64,000 nt of DNA from Achromobacter sp. MYb9 (GTDB taxonomy: Bacteria; Pseudomonadota; Gammaproteobacteria; Burkholderiales; Burkholderiaceae_B): the NCBI RefSeq assembly GCF_002975275.1, contig NZ_PCOQ01000006.1:186001-250000 (forward strand), written 5' to 3'. The notes under the pieces are model-generated. The model made no database searches, was not told the origin of the DNA, and saw nothing but the letters and a program-made list of their open reading frames with translations. The translations under genes and the position numbers were made by a program. This document shows positions 40,977-51,546 of the stretch, piece after piece. How positions within the stretch are numbered: the first letter of the stretch is position 1; each line of letters begins with the position of its first letter.

Positions 40977-42122
40977 ATGCTGACCAAGACCAAGACCGAA
41001 AGAAGCTTCCCGACCATCACCGAGCGCGGCCTGGACGAACTCCGCGCGCGGATCGGCGTCAAGATCGGCGTCACCGCCGAGCCGTGGTGCTACGAGGCCA
41101 CGCGCGACAACATCCGCCACTACGCCCATGGCATCGGCGACGACAACCCCTTGTGGTGCGACCCGGAATACGCGGCCAAGACGCAGCACGGCGGCATCAT
41201 CGCGCTGCCCAGCTTCCTGTTTTCAACCAGCCGCATCGTGTCGGGCTACGTGGGCGGGCTGCCCGGCGTGCACGCCATGTGGTCGGGCGCCGACTGGACG
41301 TGGCACCAGGCCGTCAAGCGCAACGACGTCATCTCGACCGAAGCGCATTTGAAGAACCTGATCGAACACCAGACCCGATTCGCCGGTCGCGCGGTGCAGC
41401 AGATTTATCACGTGGACTTCTTCAACCAGGAAGGCGACAAAGTCGCCGAGGCCGACAGCTGGTGCTTCCGCACGGAACGCGACCACGCCCGCGAACAGGG
41501 CAGCAAGTACAAGGAAGTGCGTGCCCGCGAGCCCCGCCGCTACAGCCCCGAGGAAATCAAAGAAGCCTACAAGCTGTACGCGCAGGAAGAAGTGCGCGGC
41601 GCCACGCCGCGCTACTGGGAAGACGTGAAGGAAGGCCAAGAACTACCCGTGATGTTCAAGGGCCCCATGACGGTGACGGGCTTCATTGCCTACGCACAAG
41701 GTTGGGGCGGCCTGTACATCCGCGCCAACAAGCTGGCGTGGCAACTGATCGACGCGCATCCCGGCGTGGGCATCACCAACCGCTTCGGCATCCCCGATGT
41801 GCCGGAACGCGTGCACTGGGAAGAGGAATTCGCGCTGGAAGTGGGCGCGCCGGGCGCGTACGACTATGGCCCGGAGCGAAATTCGTGGCTGACGCATCAC
41901 CTGACCAATTGGATGGGCGACGCCGGCTTCCTGCGCAAGTCCACGTGCAAGATCCGCCGCCACAACCCCGAGGGCGACATGCTGTTCTTCAAGGGCCGCG
42001 TCAAGCGCAAGTACGTCGAAGACGGCCGCCATCTGGTCGAGATCGAACAAGAAGCCCGCAACCAGGACGACGAACTGTCCGTGCTGGGTTCAGGCGTGGT
42101 TGAATTGCCCACCCGCGGATAA
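40977..42122 (+). CDS. MaoC-like double hot-dog hydratase/dehydratase
   Basis: A 381-aa protein with two hot-dog halves. The N half has YAHGIGDDNPLWCDPEYAA, the usual MaoC N-terminal hydratase stretch, and the C half begins near residue 200 with PVMFKGPMTVTGFIAYAQG. It hydrates an enoyl-CoA or dehydrates a hydroxyacyl-CoA, fitting between the ligase and the CoA transferase. It has a good ribosome site (AGGAGA before ATG 40977). It may act on mesaconyl-type or other branched acyl-CoA, but this is inference. Confidence 0.88.
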   Translation: MLTKTKTERSFPTITERGLDELRARIGVKIGVTAEPWCYEATRDNIRHYAHGIGDDNPLWCDPEYAAKTQHGGIIALPSFLFSTSRIVSGYVGGLPGVHAMWSGADWTWHQAVKRNDVISTEAHLKNLIEHQTRFAGRAVQQIYHVDFFNQEGDKVAEADSWCFRTERDHAREQGSKYKEVRAREPRRYSPEEIKEAYKLYAQEEVRGATPRYWEDVKEGQELPVMFKGPMTVTGFIAYAQGWGGLYIRANKLAWQLIDAHPGVGITNRFGIPDVPERVHWEEEFALEVGAPGAYDYGPERNSWLTHHLTNWMGDAGFLRKSTCKIRRHNPEGDMLFFKGRVKRKYVEDGRHLVEIEQEARNQDDELSVLGSGVVELPTRG

Positions 42123-42153
42123 CGCGTCGGACACGACCAAATCGAGGTCAATG

Positions 42154-43407
42154 ATGTCTGGTTCATCGGAGCATGCTGCAAACGCCCCGGATGCTCCCCA
42201 CGCCCGCGCCGGCGGCGCGCTGGCGGGCGTCCGGGTGATCGATCTGTCCAGGGTGCTGGCGGGGCCGCTATGTACCCAGATGCTGGCCGACCAGGGCGCG
42301 GACGTGATCAAGGTCGAACCGCCCGGCGGCGACGAGACCCGCACGCTGGGCCCGCCCGTGAACGCGGATGGCGACGCCGCCTACTTCACCGCCGTCAACC
42401 GGGGCAAGCGCGCGATCGGACTCGACCTGTCCCTGGCCGGGGGCCGCGACGTGCTGTTGCGGCTGCTGGAAGATGCCGACATTCTGGTCGAGAACTTCAT
42501 TCCGGGCACGATGGCCAGGTGGGGGCTGGACTACGAGACGGACCTCAAGCCGCGCTTTCCTCAATTGATCTACTGCGCGATCTCGGGATTCGGCGCCGAC
42601 GGCCCGCTGGGCGGCCTGCCCGGCTACGACGCCATCCTGCAAGCCATGTGCGGGCTGATGAGCGTGAACGGCGCCCCGGCCAGCGGCCCGACCCGCATCG
42701 GCGTCCCCATCGTCGACCACCTGACGGGCTACACCGCGCAAGCGGGCATCCTGTTGGCGCTGTATCACCGAGCGCGCACCGGCCGGGGCCAGCGCGTGGA
42801 CGCCACGCTATTCGACACCGCGCTCAGCCTGTTGGTGCCACACGCGGCCAACTGGATGCACACGCAGCGCGCGCCGGGGCTGTTGGGCAGCGCGCACCCC
42901 AACATCGCGCCATACGACCGCTTCGCCTGCCGCGATGGCGAGATCTTCCTGGGCATCGTGAACGACCGCCAATTCCGCAAGTTCTGCGAATACATCGAGC
43001 TTGCGCCGTTGCTGGAGGACGCACGCTTCGCGACCAACCGCCAACGGCTTGAACACCGCGACGCCTTGCGCGCCGCGCTTGACACGGCGCTTGCCCGCCA
43101 CACGCGCGATGCCGTCTGCCGAGACCTGATGCGGCTGGGCGTGCCCGCGGGACCGGTCCACAGCGTGCCCGAGGCCTTCGAGCAGGCGCATTCGACGCAT
43201 CGCGGCATGCGCATCGACCGCGACGGCTATCACGGCATCGGCGCCGCCACGCGGCTGTCCGACGCGCCCGTGCGCGTGCGCCGGCTGCCCCCTGCCTATT
43301 CGCAGCACACCGACGAGGTCCTCCGGGAGGCCGGCCTCGACGACACCCAGATCGCGGCGCTGCGGGACCAAGGCGTCTTGCCGCGAGGGCCTTCTTCGAC
43401 GCCGTAG
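42154..43407 (+). CDS. CaiB/BaiF family class III CoA transferase
   Basis: A 417-aa type III CoA transferase. Typical are RVIDLSRVLAGPLCTQMLAD, VIKVEPPGGDETR, RGKRAIGLDLS and the catalytic Asp in PIVDHLTGYTAQAGILLAL. Two ATG codons lie in frame at 42151 and 42154; GAGG spacing fits the second. It moves CoA between two acids, complementing the ligase of the same operon. Confidence 0.92.
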   Translation: MSGSSEHAANAPDAPHARAGGALAGVRVIDLSRVLAGPLCTQMLADQGADVIKVEPPGGDETRTLGPPVNADGDAAYFTAVNRGKRAIGLDLSLAGGRDVLLRLLEDADILVENFIPGTMARWGLDYETDLKPRFPQLIYCAISGFGADGPLGGLPGYDAILQAMCGLMSVNGAPASGPTRIGVPIVDHLTGYTAQAGILLALYHRARTGRGQRVDATLFDTALSLLVPHAANWMHTQRAPGLLGSAHPNIAPYDRFACRDGEIFLGIVNDRQFRKFCEYIELAPLLEDARFATNRQRLEHRDALRAALDTALARHTRDAVCRDLMRLGVPAGPVHSVPEAFEQAHSTHRGMRIDRDGYHGIGAATRLSDAPVRVRRLPPAYSQHTDEVLREAGLDDTQIAALRDQGVLPRGPSSTP

Positions 43408-43449
43408 CACCCCCCACCGCTACCCAATAAGAAAATCCAGGAGACCACC

Positions 43450-44415
43450 ATGAAGACCATACGCCTGATGGCCGCGCTAGCGGCATCCCTGCTATTCACG
43501 CAACCCACCGCGGCCGCCGACGCCTATCCCTCCAAACCCATCAAATTGATCGTCCCCTATCAGGCCGGCCAAGGCACCGATGTCGCCGGCCGCTATCTGG
43601 CCGAGTATCTGGCCCGGGCCCTGGGGCAACCTCTCATCGTGGAAAACCGCCCCGGCGCGGGCGGCAACATCGGCGCCTCGGAAGCGGCGCGCGCGGCGCC
43701 CGACGGCTACACGTTGTTGATGGGAACCAACGGCACGCACGTGCTGAACGAATACATGTATTCGTCCACGGCCTTCGACCCTGACCGCGACTTCGAACCC
43801 GTGATGCTGGTCAGTTCCTTTCCAATGGTGCTGCTGACGCCGCCGGGATCCCCGTACGCCAATCTGGCCGACCTGCGGGACGCCAAGAAAGCCAAGGCCG
43901 ACAGCATCAACGTCGGCATGCCCAGCACCACCGCGCGGCTTGTCTTCGAACTGCTCAAGCAGCAAGGCGTCAACAGCATGCGCGGCATTCCGTACAAGGG
44001 GTCGGCCACCGCCACCACCGACCTCATGGGCGGACAGGTGCAGATCGGCATCGACACCGTCAGCGCCGCGCGGTCGTTCATCACCAGCGGCAAGCTGCGG
44101 GCGCTGGCCGTGACATCGTTGAAGGAATCCGCGTTGTTGCCCGGCGTGAAATCGATCGCCGAGCAGGGCCTGCCCGGCTTTCAGGTCATCGCGTGGAATG
44201 GCCTGTACGCCCCCAAGGGCACCCCGCCCGCCATCGTGCAGCGCTTGAACGCCGAACTGGCGGGCATCCTGGCGCGCCCCGAGGTGCGGCAGCGGCTGTT
44301 GGAACTGGGCCATGAGCCCGGCGGCGGCACGCCTGCGGAGCTGACCGCGTTTTCGCGCAGCGAACGGCTGAAGTGGCAGCCGCTGATCGTCCAGGCGGGC
44401 TTGAAGGCAGAGTAA
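43450..44415 (+). CDS. Bug/TctC family binding protein
   Basis: A 321-aa Bug protein with signal MKTIRLMAALAASLLFTQPT, likely cut near AAADA, and the family start YPSKPIKLIVPYQAGQGTDV. PDGYTLLMGTNGTHVLNEYM and GGQVQIGIDTVSAARSF follow. It is the last gene of the ligase operon, 42 bases after the CoA transferase with a good ribosome site (AGGAGAC). It probably binds the acid that the ligase activates. No TctAB genes are near. Confidence 0.93.
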   Translation: MKTIRLMAALAASLLFTQPTAAADAYPSKPIKLIVPYQAGQGTDVAGRYLAEYLARALGQPLIVENRPGAGGNIGASEAARAAPDGYTLLMGTNGTHVLNEYMYSSTAFDPDRDFEPVMLVSSFPMVLLTPPGSPYANLADLRDAKKAKADSINVGMPSTTARLVFELLKQQGVNSMRGIPYKGSATATTDLMGGQVQIGIDTVSAARSFITSGKLRALAVTSLKESALLPGVKSIAEQGLPGFQVIAWNGLYAPKGTPPAIVQRLNAELAGILARPEVRQRLLELGHEPGGGTPAELTAFSRSERLKWQPLIVQAGLKAE

Positions 44416-44445
44416 CGGGCCGCGCCGCGGGCGGATTTGCGCCGG

Positions 44446-45864
44446 TCAGGCCGTCGCAGGCCCGCTTCGATTCCGCCCCACCGCTGCAATGGCCAACGCC
44501 AGCAACAGCAACGCCGCCGCCAGGCCATACGTCCAGCTCATGCCCGTCGCCAGCGCGGCGGGCGGCGCAACCCGCAAGTCGCCCGCCCCCGACGCCCAGG
44601 CGAACACCGCGCCCATCAGCGACGCCCCGGTGATGAATCCCAGATTGCGCGACAAGTTCAGCAGGCCCGAGAGCGCGCCGCGTTGCGCGGCGCCGGCCTC
44701 CGTCATGACCGCGCTGCTGTTCGCGGCCTGGAACAGGGCGTAGCCAGCGGTGATCACCACCAACGGCGCCACGTAACCCACCGCGCCGAACGCCACCGGT
44801 GCCAGCGACAGACCGATTGCCCCCACGGCCATGGCAATCAACGCCGCCCCCATCACGCGCTGGGCGCCGTAGCGGTCGACAGCCCGGCCCGCCGGCACGC
44901 CCGCCAGCGCGGCCACGATCGGGCCGCAAGACATCGCAAGCCCCACCTGCGCCGCGTTCAACCCCAAGCCGCCTGCAAGGTAGAACGGCCCGACGACCAG
45001 CGTCGTCATCATGACCGTGGAAACCAGCCCGTTCGCCGTCACGCCCGCGCTCAGCACGGGGCGGCGAAACAGCGCCAGCCCGATCAGCGGCGATGCCGAG
45101 CGGGCCTGCGACTGCACGAAGGCCGCGGCCGCCACCACGGCAACCGCCAATAGCGCCCCGCTTATCCAGTCAAAACCGCTTCCGGCCCGGGTCATCGCCA
45201 GCGCATACGCGGCGATGCTTGCGGCCAGCAGCAACGACCCCAGTGAATCGAAGCGCGCGCGGGGCGTTGCCGTCGCCCGCTGATCCGGCGGAAGGTGAAA
45301 CCACGCCAGCCCGAACGCCAGCGCGCCCAACGGCAGATTGATGAGAAAGATCGACGGCCAGCCCACCCCGGCCACCAGCATGCCGCCCAGCGCGGGCCCC
45401 AGCGCCGTGCCAATGGCCGACATCGTTCCCAGCAGCCCCATCACGCTGCCCGTCTTTTCTTTGGGCGCGGCCTCGCTGGCGAACGCCAGCGTCAACGCCA
45501 TCATGATTGCCGCGCCCAGCCCTTGCACGGCACGCGCGGCAACCAATGCTCCCAGCCACGGCGCGGCGCCGCACAGCGCCGACCCCGCCGTGAACAAACC
45601 GATTCCGGCCAGCATCAACCGACGACGGCCGACCAGATCCCCCAGGCGGCCCACGCTGACAATCAGCGTGGTGATGGCCAGCAGATACGCCAGCACGATC
45701 CATTGCACCGCCTGGAACGGCGCATCGAAGGCCTGGGCCAACGCCGGAAGCGCAACGTTGGCGATGCTGGTGCCCAGGGCGGGCAGCAGCATCGACACCG
45801 ACAAGCAGGCCAACAGCGGCACAGAGGGGCGGACGGGGGAATTCGGCGGAACGGCGGTACGCAT
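44446..45864 (-). CDS. MFS transporter, DHA2 (14-TM drug exporter) type
   Basis: A 472-aa major facilitator protein. The loop motif GRLGDLVGRRRLMLAG (motif A) and GPALGGMLVAGVGWPSIFLI (motif C, of exporters) are present, with about 14 membrane segments. Start 45864 begins MRTAVPPNSPV. It is divergent from a LysR gene, the usual pairing for a regulated exporter. Substrate unknown, probably a small organic toxin. Confidence 0.92.
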   Translation of the reverse strand: MRTAVPPNSPVRPSVPLLACLSVSMLLPALGTSIANVALPALAQAFDAPFQAVQWIVLAYLLAITTLIVSVGRLGDLVGRRRLMLAGIGLFTAGSALCGAAPWLGALVAARAVQGLGAAIMMALTLAFASEAAPKEKTGSVMGLLGTMSAIGTALGPALGGMLVAGVGWPSIFLINLPLGALAFGLAWFHLPPDQRATATPRARFDSLGSLLLAASIAAYALAMTRAGSGFDWISGALLAVAVVAAAAFVQSQARSASPLIGLALFRRPVLSAGVTANGLVSTVMMTTLVVGPFYLAGGLGLNAAQVGLAMSCGPIVAALAGVPAGRAVDRYGAQRVMGAALIAMAVGAIGLSLAPVAFGAVGYVAPLVVITAGYALFQAANSSAVMTEAGAAQRGALSGLLNLSRNLGFITGASLMGAVFAWASGAGDLRVAPPAALATGMSWTYGLAAALLLLALAIAAVGRNRSGPATA

Positions 45865-46022
45865 GGGCTGGCCTGCAAGAATTTCGGACGCCGACGCGAC
45901 GCCCTGCACACATGCTAGGCGTTGCCCGGACCTGGCGGAAGACGCAGCATTTGCACTAAATACCTGCACCAGACGCGCTATCAAAACCTGCCACGGCACG
46001 CCAACCGTGCTACGTTTGCAGG

Positions 46023-46910
<888 letters not shown>

Positions 46911-46926
46911 CAGCGTCGCCCCGCGC

Positions 46927-48483
46927 TTACTTCCCTTTCGGCGCGCTGGCCGCCAGCGTGTCGAACTGCTTGTCCAGGTCCGCCAGCGACTTGTCGATGT
47001 GATCGCGGCGTTCCTTGATCCACTTGCCCTGCGACGCCAATTGCTCGCGCGCGGCCTTCAGCATGCGATCCATTTCGGCGGGCTGGGGACCGCCGCTGGT
47101 GGCCCGGTTCTTCACGATGGCCACCGGGTCCAGCGTCGAGCGGAATTCGGCTTCGCTCATCGGCAACTCGTTGCCGTACTTCGAGTCCTTCATGGAATCG
47201 GCATAGATGCGGCGAGCCTGCTCATACGGAAAGTCCAGCGGCTTGATATTGTTGGCCTTCGCGTAGGTCACCACCTCTGAGGCAAAGTGGTGCCCGTCGC
47301 GGAACGGCAGCTTGTACTTGCGCATCAGCACGTCGGCCAATTCCTGCGATGCGGTCCAGTCGCTGTTCAGCTCTTCAAGCGCGCGCTCCGGGCTGATGAC
47401 CATGGCCTTGAGCACACGGTCCCAACGCTTCAGCGCCGAGATGCCGCTGTCCACCATCGCCGAGTTCTGCTTCACGTCCTTGGGGTCGCTCATGCCCGGC
47501 GTGATGTTGTGCGTCTGGATCACCGGCCCCATCGCCAGCGTCACGGCGGTCGACGCGTCGCTGCGCGTGTCGTTCAACAGGCCGGGGTTGCGCTTTTGCG
47601 GCATGGCGCTGGACACGTAGGTATTGCCGCCCCCCTCTTCCAGCAGGATCCAGGGGCGCGACTGCGCGTACTGCGTCATGACGTCTTCGACGAAGTTGCC
47701 GGTGCGCAGCGCAATGCTGGTGACGATAGACGCCACTTCCACCGGCTGATCCATCGACGAGATCTGCGAGGCGTCGTAGGCGTTGTCGACCAGCGCCTCG
47801 AAGCCCAGGTATTGCGCCATGCGCTTGCGGTCCAGCGGCCAGCTGGTGCCGTTCAGCACCGTCGTGCCCATGGGCGAGCGGTCGATGCGGGCGTAGGCTT
47901 CGCGAATGCGCTGGGCGTCGCGCGCCAGGCCCGCGGCCTGGCCCAGCAGATAGTGCCCATAGCTGTTGGGCTGCGCGGCCACGCCATTGGTGTAGTTCGG
48001 CACGATCGTGCCGGCGTGCTTGGCGGCCAGTTCGACCAGCGTGGTGGACGTCTTGTTCAACTGGTCGGCCAGCTCCAGCAGCTTGTCGCGCAGGATGGCG
48101 CTGCGGTAGGTCGCGTGCATGTCCTGGCTGGAGCGGCCCGCGTGCAGCAACGTCACGTCTTCGCCCGCCGCCTTGATCAGCAACGGTTCGAAGGTGATGA
48201 CGCTGGCGGGACGCTTGGCGCCCGGCTGGTTGCCGTCGCTGATCACCTTGGCGACCCCGGCCGCCAGGCGCGGCGCGATGGACTTGTCCAGCAGGCCTTC
48301 ATCGGTGTTGATGACGGCGGTGGCTTTGTTGATTTCCCCCAACCAGAAGAAAGGGTCCCGGGGAACGGCAGTGGCGGTGGCAGCCGCAGCCGGCGCGGCA
48401 GCGGGCGCTTGCTGGGCGAACGCGGCGTGCGTGCCCAGCGACATGACCAGGGCGGTGCCCAGGGTGGGAAGGAACTGTCTCAT
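46927..48483 (-). CDS. Exported argininosuccinate-lyase-like enzyme
   Basis: A 518-aa member of the fumarase/aspartase/argininosuccinate lyase superfamily. The signature loop is SSAMPQKRNPG (usual GSSxMPxKxNP), with SSQDMHATYRSAI near residue 118 standing for the usual T-x-x-D-x-x region. Unlike family members it has a Sec signal (LPTLGTALVMSLGTHAAFA) followed by an Ala-rich linker, so it is likely periplasmic. It may add or remove an amine from a dicarboxylate outside the cytoplasm. Housekeeping ArgH would have no signal peptide, so this is not that gene. It stands alone, convergent with a LysR gene. Confidence 0.85.
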   Translation of the reverse strand: MRQFLPTLGTALVMSLGTHAAFAQQAPAAAPAAAATATAVPRDPFFWLGEINKATAVINTDEGLLDKSIAPRLAAGVAKVISDGNQPGAKRPASVITFEPLLIKAAGEDVTLLHAGRSSQDMHATYRSAILRDKLLELADQLNKTSTTLVELAAKHAGTIVPNYTNGVAAQPNSYGHYLLGQAAGLARDAQRIREAYARIDRSPMGTTVLNGTSWPLDRKRMAQYLGFEALVDNAYDASQISSMDQPVEVASIVTSIALRTGNFVEDVMTQYAQSRPWILLEEGGGNTYVSSAMPQKRNPGLLNDTRSDASTAVTLAMGPVIQTHNITPGMSDPKDVKQNSAMVDSGISALKRWDRVLKAMVISPERALEELNSDWTASQELADVLMRKYKLPFRDGHHFASEVVTYAKANNIKPLDFPYEQARRIYADSMKDSKYGNELPMSEAEFRSTLDPVAIVKNRATSGGPQPAEMDRMLKAAREQLASQGKWIKERRDHIDKSLADLDKQFDTLAASAPKGK

Positions 48484-48641
48484 GGCGTTCTCGTTATGTA
48501 GGGGCGGTGCGGTAGTTTATGGAAAAGCCCCCGGCCCGAAAACCCGGTTTTTCACGAGTAGCCGGCGAAGACGTAACGATGGGCGCTGACTCAGCAGCGC
48601 CCAACGGGAAGCCCGATACTCGCGTAGCCCGCCAAAGCGGT

Positions 48642-48676
48642 CTGCTGACACGTGCCAAAGTGGCATGAATTAGCAG
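48642..48676. promoter_or_regulatory. 35-bp dyad between the lyase and BenE genes
   Basis: CTGCT-N6-TGCCA-AAG-TGGCA-N6-AGCAG: two nested inverted repeats share one axis at 48659. It is about 70 bases before the BenE start and 160 before the lyase start, a good place for an operator of one or both divergent genes. Confidence 0.55.
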
Positions 48677-48749
48677 TCCACATCACTCCTACACTTCATG
48701 CCTTGTGCTGGCCGCCCCCTGCGGCCCCGTACGCAATGTGGAGTGCTTC

Positions 48750-49958
48750 ATGACGACACCGCCGGTTCGCCTTCGACCCGCCGACTTCTTTTCGCCGACT
48801 ATCGCCGCCCTGATTTCGGTGCTGGTGAACTACGGCGGAACCTTCGTGCTCGTGTTCCAGGCCGCCGAGCTGGCCCGGTTGACGCCCGCCCAGACGGCAT
48901 CATGGGTCTGGGCCGTTTCGATCGGGGTTGGCGTCACTGGCGCCCTGCTCAGCTTCCGGTACAAGGCGCCGATCATCACGGCGTGGTCCACGCCCGGCGT
49001 GGCCTTCCTGGCCACGGTGATGCCGTTCACGCCTTATGGCGAAGTCATTGGCGCCTACGTGGTGTCCGCCTTGGGCTTTATCGTGCTGGGCCTGTCCGGC
49101 GCGTTTGAAAAGCTGGTGCGCAGGATTCCCGGCGGCATCGCAGCCGGGCTGCTGGCCGGCATCCTGCTGCAATTCGGCGTCAATGCCTTCGGCGGCGCCA
49201 GCGTCGATCCGGCGCTGGTGATCGTGCTGATGATCTCGTATGCACTGCTCAAGCGCTATACGTCGCGTTTCGCCGTCGTCGGCATTTTGCTCATCGGCGT
49301 CGCCATGTTGATCGCGCAGGACCGCATCGACTTCGCGGCCGTCCATCTGAGCCTTGCCGCGCCCGTTTTTGAAATGCCCCGGTTTTCGCTGCAGGCCCTG
49401 CTGGGCGTGGCGCTGCCGTTGTTCGTCATCACGCTGACGGGCCAATACATGCCGGGCATGCTGGTGCTGCGCAACGACGGTTACCGAACCAGCGCCAACC
49501 CGATCCTGACCATTACCGGCCTGGGTTCCCTGATCATGGCCCCGTTCGGCGCGCACGCCTTCAACGTGGCGGCCATCACCGCCGCGATCTGCACCGGCCC
49601 TGATGCGCACGAAGACCCGCGCAAGCGCTACCTGGCGGGGCTGGCCTGCGGCGTGTTCTACATCCTGGTGGGTACCTTCGGCGTCACCCTGGCGACCTTG
49701 TTCATGGTGTTGCCCAAGGCCTTCATCACGACGTTGGCGGGGCTGGCGCTGCTAGGCGCCATCGGCGGCAGCCTGGCCAACGCCATGGCCGACGCCCGCA
49801 CCCGCGAGACCGCATTGATCACCTTCCTGGCCACGGCCGCCAACGTCACGCTGCTGGGGGTGGGCGGTGCGTTCTGGGGGCTGGTCGCCGGGCTGACCGC
49901 CCATCTGCTGATCCACGGCGGCAGCCGCGCGCTGATCGGCAGCCCCGCCAAACCCTAG
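48750..49958 (+). CDS. BenE family benzoate/H+ symporter-like transporter
   Basis: A 402-aa membrane protein with about 12 segments, of the BenE family. Characteristic are ITAWSTPGVAFLATVMPF, RIPGGIAAGLLAGILLQFG, and GAHAFNVAAITAAICTGPDA. ATG 48750 follows GGAG by seven bases. BenE relatives import benzoate or similar compounds with protons; no benzoate-degrading genes lie beside it, so the substrate is open. It ends 11 bases from the convergent MocR gene. Confidence 0.9.
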   Translation: MTTPPVRLRPADFFSPTIAALISVLVNYGGTFVLVFQAAELARLTPAQTASWVWAVSIGVGVTGALLSFRYKAPIITAWSTPGVAFLATVMPFTPYGEVIGAYVVSALGFIVLGLSGAFEKLVRRIPGGIAAGLLAGILLQFGVNAFGGASVDPALVIVLMISYALLKRYTSRFAVVGILLIGVAMLIAQDRIDFAAVHLSLAAPVFEMPRFSLQALLGVALPLFVITLTGQYMPGMLVLRNDGYRTSANPILTITGLGSLIMAPFGAHAFNVAAITAAICTGPDAHEDPRKRYLAGLACGVFYILVGTFGVTLATLFMVLPKAFITTLAGLALLGAIGGSLANAMADARTRETALITFLATAANVTLLGVGGAFWGLVAGLTAHLLIHGGSRALIGSPAKP

Positions 49959-49969
49959 CGCATGGCCCG

Positions 49970-51469
49970 CTACCGCTTTCTTAGCGCGACCGACAGCCGC
50001 CGCATGGCGGTGTCGATCTCGTGCTCGGTCAGCGAGGAATACCCCAGTATCCAGCCCTGCCGCTTGTCGGCGCCGGCATATAGCCGGCTCAGCCCCGGCA
50101 GCAGCAGGCCGGCGCCCGCCGCCTGCCTGATCGTCTTTTCCTCGGACCAGCCGCGCAGCAGCATGCAGGGAATCTGAAGCCCGCCCTGTGGCCGCGCTGC
50201 GGTGGCAATGCCGGCCATGTGCGTGTCCAAGGCTTGCAGCATGGCGTCGCGGCGCGCGGCGTACAGTTTGCGCATGGCGCGGATATGGGTGTTGTAGTGC
50301 CCGTCTTCCATGAAACGCGCCAGCGTCAGTTGCAGGATCTGCGGCGTATGTCCGTCCAGGATGCTGCGCGCATAGGCGAAGGCGCTGACCAGTTCACGGG
50401 GTAGCGCCATGTATCCCATGCGCAAGCCGGGATAGAGCGTCTTGCTGAAGGTGCCGATGTAAAGCGTGCGCTGGTACTTGTCCAGGCCCTGCACGCAGGC
50501 GGTCGGCAAACCGTCGTAATGGAATTCGCTGTCGTAATCGTCTTCGATGATCCACTTGCCGTTCTCGGCCGCCCAGCGGGTCAATTCCAGCCGCCGCGCC
50601 AGCGACAGGGTCGCCCCCGTGGGGTATTGATGCGAGGGCGTCACGTACACACAGTTGGCGCCGCTGCGGTCCGCGCGCAACAGGTCGGTGCGCACGCCCT
50701 GGGCGTCGACATCAATGGGCACGATCCTGGCCTCGGCGGATTCGAACGCCTTCTTGGCGCCAAAGTAACCGGGGTTCTCCAGCAAGATCGGCTTGCCAGC
50801 GTCCACCAGCAACTGCGCGCACAGGAACAGGGCCTGCCGCGTGCTGCTCAACACCAGGATCTGATCGGGCGACACCTTGGCGCCCCGCTCCAGGTTCAGA
50901 TACGACGCAATCGCCTTGCGCAATGGCGCGGCGCCTTGGGGATCGCCATGCAGCAACACCTGGTCGCGATGGTCCTTCAGCGCCTGCCGCTGCAAGCGCT
51001 CCCAGACGTCCGTCGGAAACGTGCGGGTCTCGGGCAGCCCCGTGGCAAAAGCCTGGACCGCACGCTGGTCGCTAACGCCGCCGCTGTCCAGAATCATCTT
51101 GCCCCGGCGGCTCAGGCCCGCCCCCGGCTCGGCCAGGCCGCGCCTGTCGTCGGCAAGCCGGATGCGCCGCGCCGCGGCCCCGCGCAATTCCGCGCCCACC
51201 GTGTCGGAGACGTAGCTGCCTGACCCTTCGCGCCGGACGATGTAGCCGTCGCGATGCAGCTGCACGTAGGCGTTCTCGACCGTGTCGCGCGCCACGCCCA
51301 GCGATGCCGCCAATGCGCGCGTTGCCGGCAATTTCACGCCCGGGTCCAGCGCGCCGTCCAGAATCAAGGCGCGTAGCGCCCGCTGGATGCGTTGGTGCAG
51401 GTCCAAACGTTGAAGATCCGCATCGTTCATGCGGATCTTCAACGTTTCAAGTTCGAATGCGCGGGCCAT
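49970..51469 (-). CDS. MocR-type (PdxR-like) PLP-dependent GntR regulator
   Basis: A 499-aa MocR protein: winged helix at residues 22-90 (LHQRIQRALRALILDGALDP, VARDTVENAYVQLHRDGYIV) fused to an aminotransferase-like fold of class I. The PLP lysine is in YIGTFSKTLYPGLRMGYM, and the Asp of the PLP ring contact is in IIEDDYDSEFHYDG. It may control BenE (convergent) or the SDR-BKACE genes upstream on the same strand. Confidence 0.92.
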   Translation of the reverse strand: MARAFELETLKIRMNDADLQRLDLHQRIQRALRALILDGALDPGVKLPATRALAASLGVARDTVENAYVQLHRDGYIVRREGSGSYVSDTVGAELRGAAARRIRLADDRRGLAEPGAGLSRRGKMILDSGGVSDQRAVQAFATGLPETRTFPTDVWERLQRQALKDHRDQVLLHGDPQGAAPLRKAIASYLNLERGAKVSPDQILVLSSTRQALFLCAQLLVDAGKPILLENPGYFGAKKAFESAEARIVPIDVDAQGVRTDLLRADRSGANCVYVTPSHQYPTGATLSLARRLELTRWAAENGKWIIEDDYDSEFHYDGLPTACVQGLDKYQRTLYIGTFSKTLYPGLRMGYMALPRELVSAFAYARSILDGHTPQILQLTLARFMEDGHYNTHIRAMRKLYAARRDAMLQALDTHMAGIATAARPQGGLQIPCMLLRGWSEEKTIRQAAGAGLLLPGLSRLYAGADKRQGWILGYSSLTEHEIDTAMRRLSVALRKR

Positions 51470-51546
51470 GCGGTCTGGTCGCCAGAAGAATCGTTGCCAT
51501 GAAAGCAGACCATTCTATCCGGCGGCCGGACGCCCGGACGCGCCTC

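Noticed and set aside
46927-48483. Housekeeping argininosuccinate lyase ArgH
   Set aside because: It has a signal peptide and linker, and lies in no arginine context.
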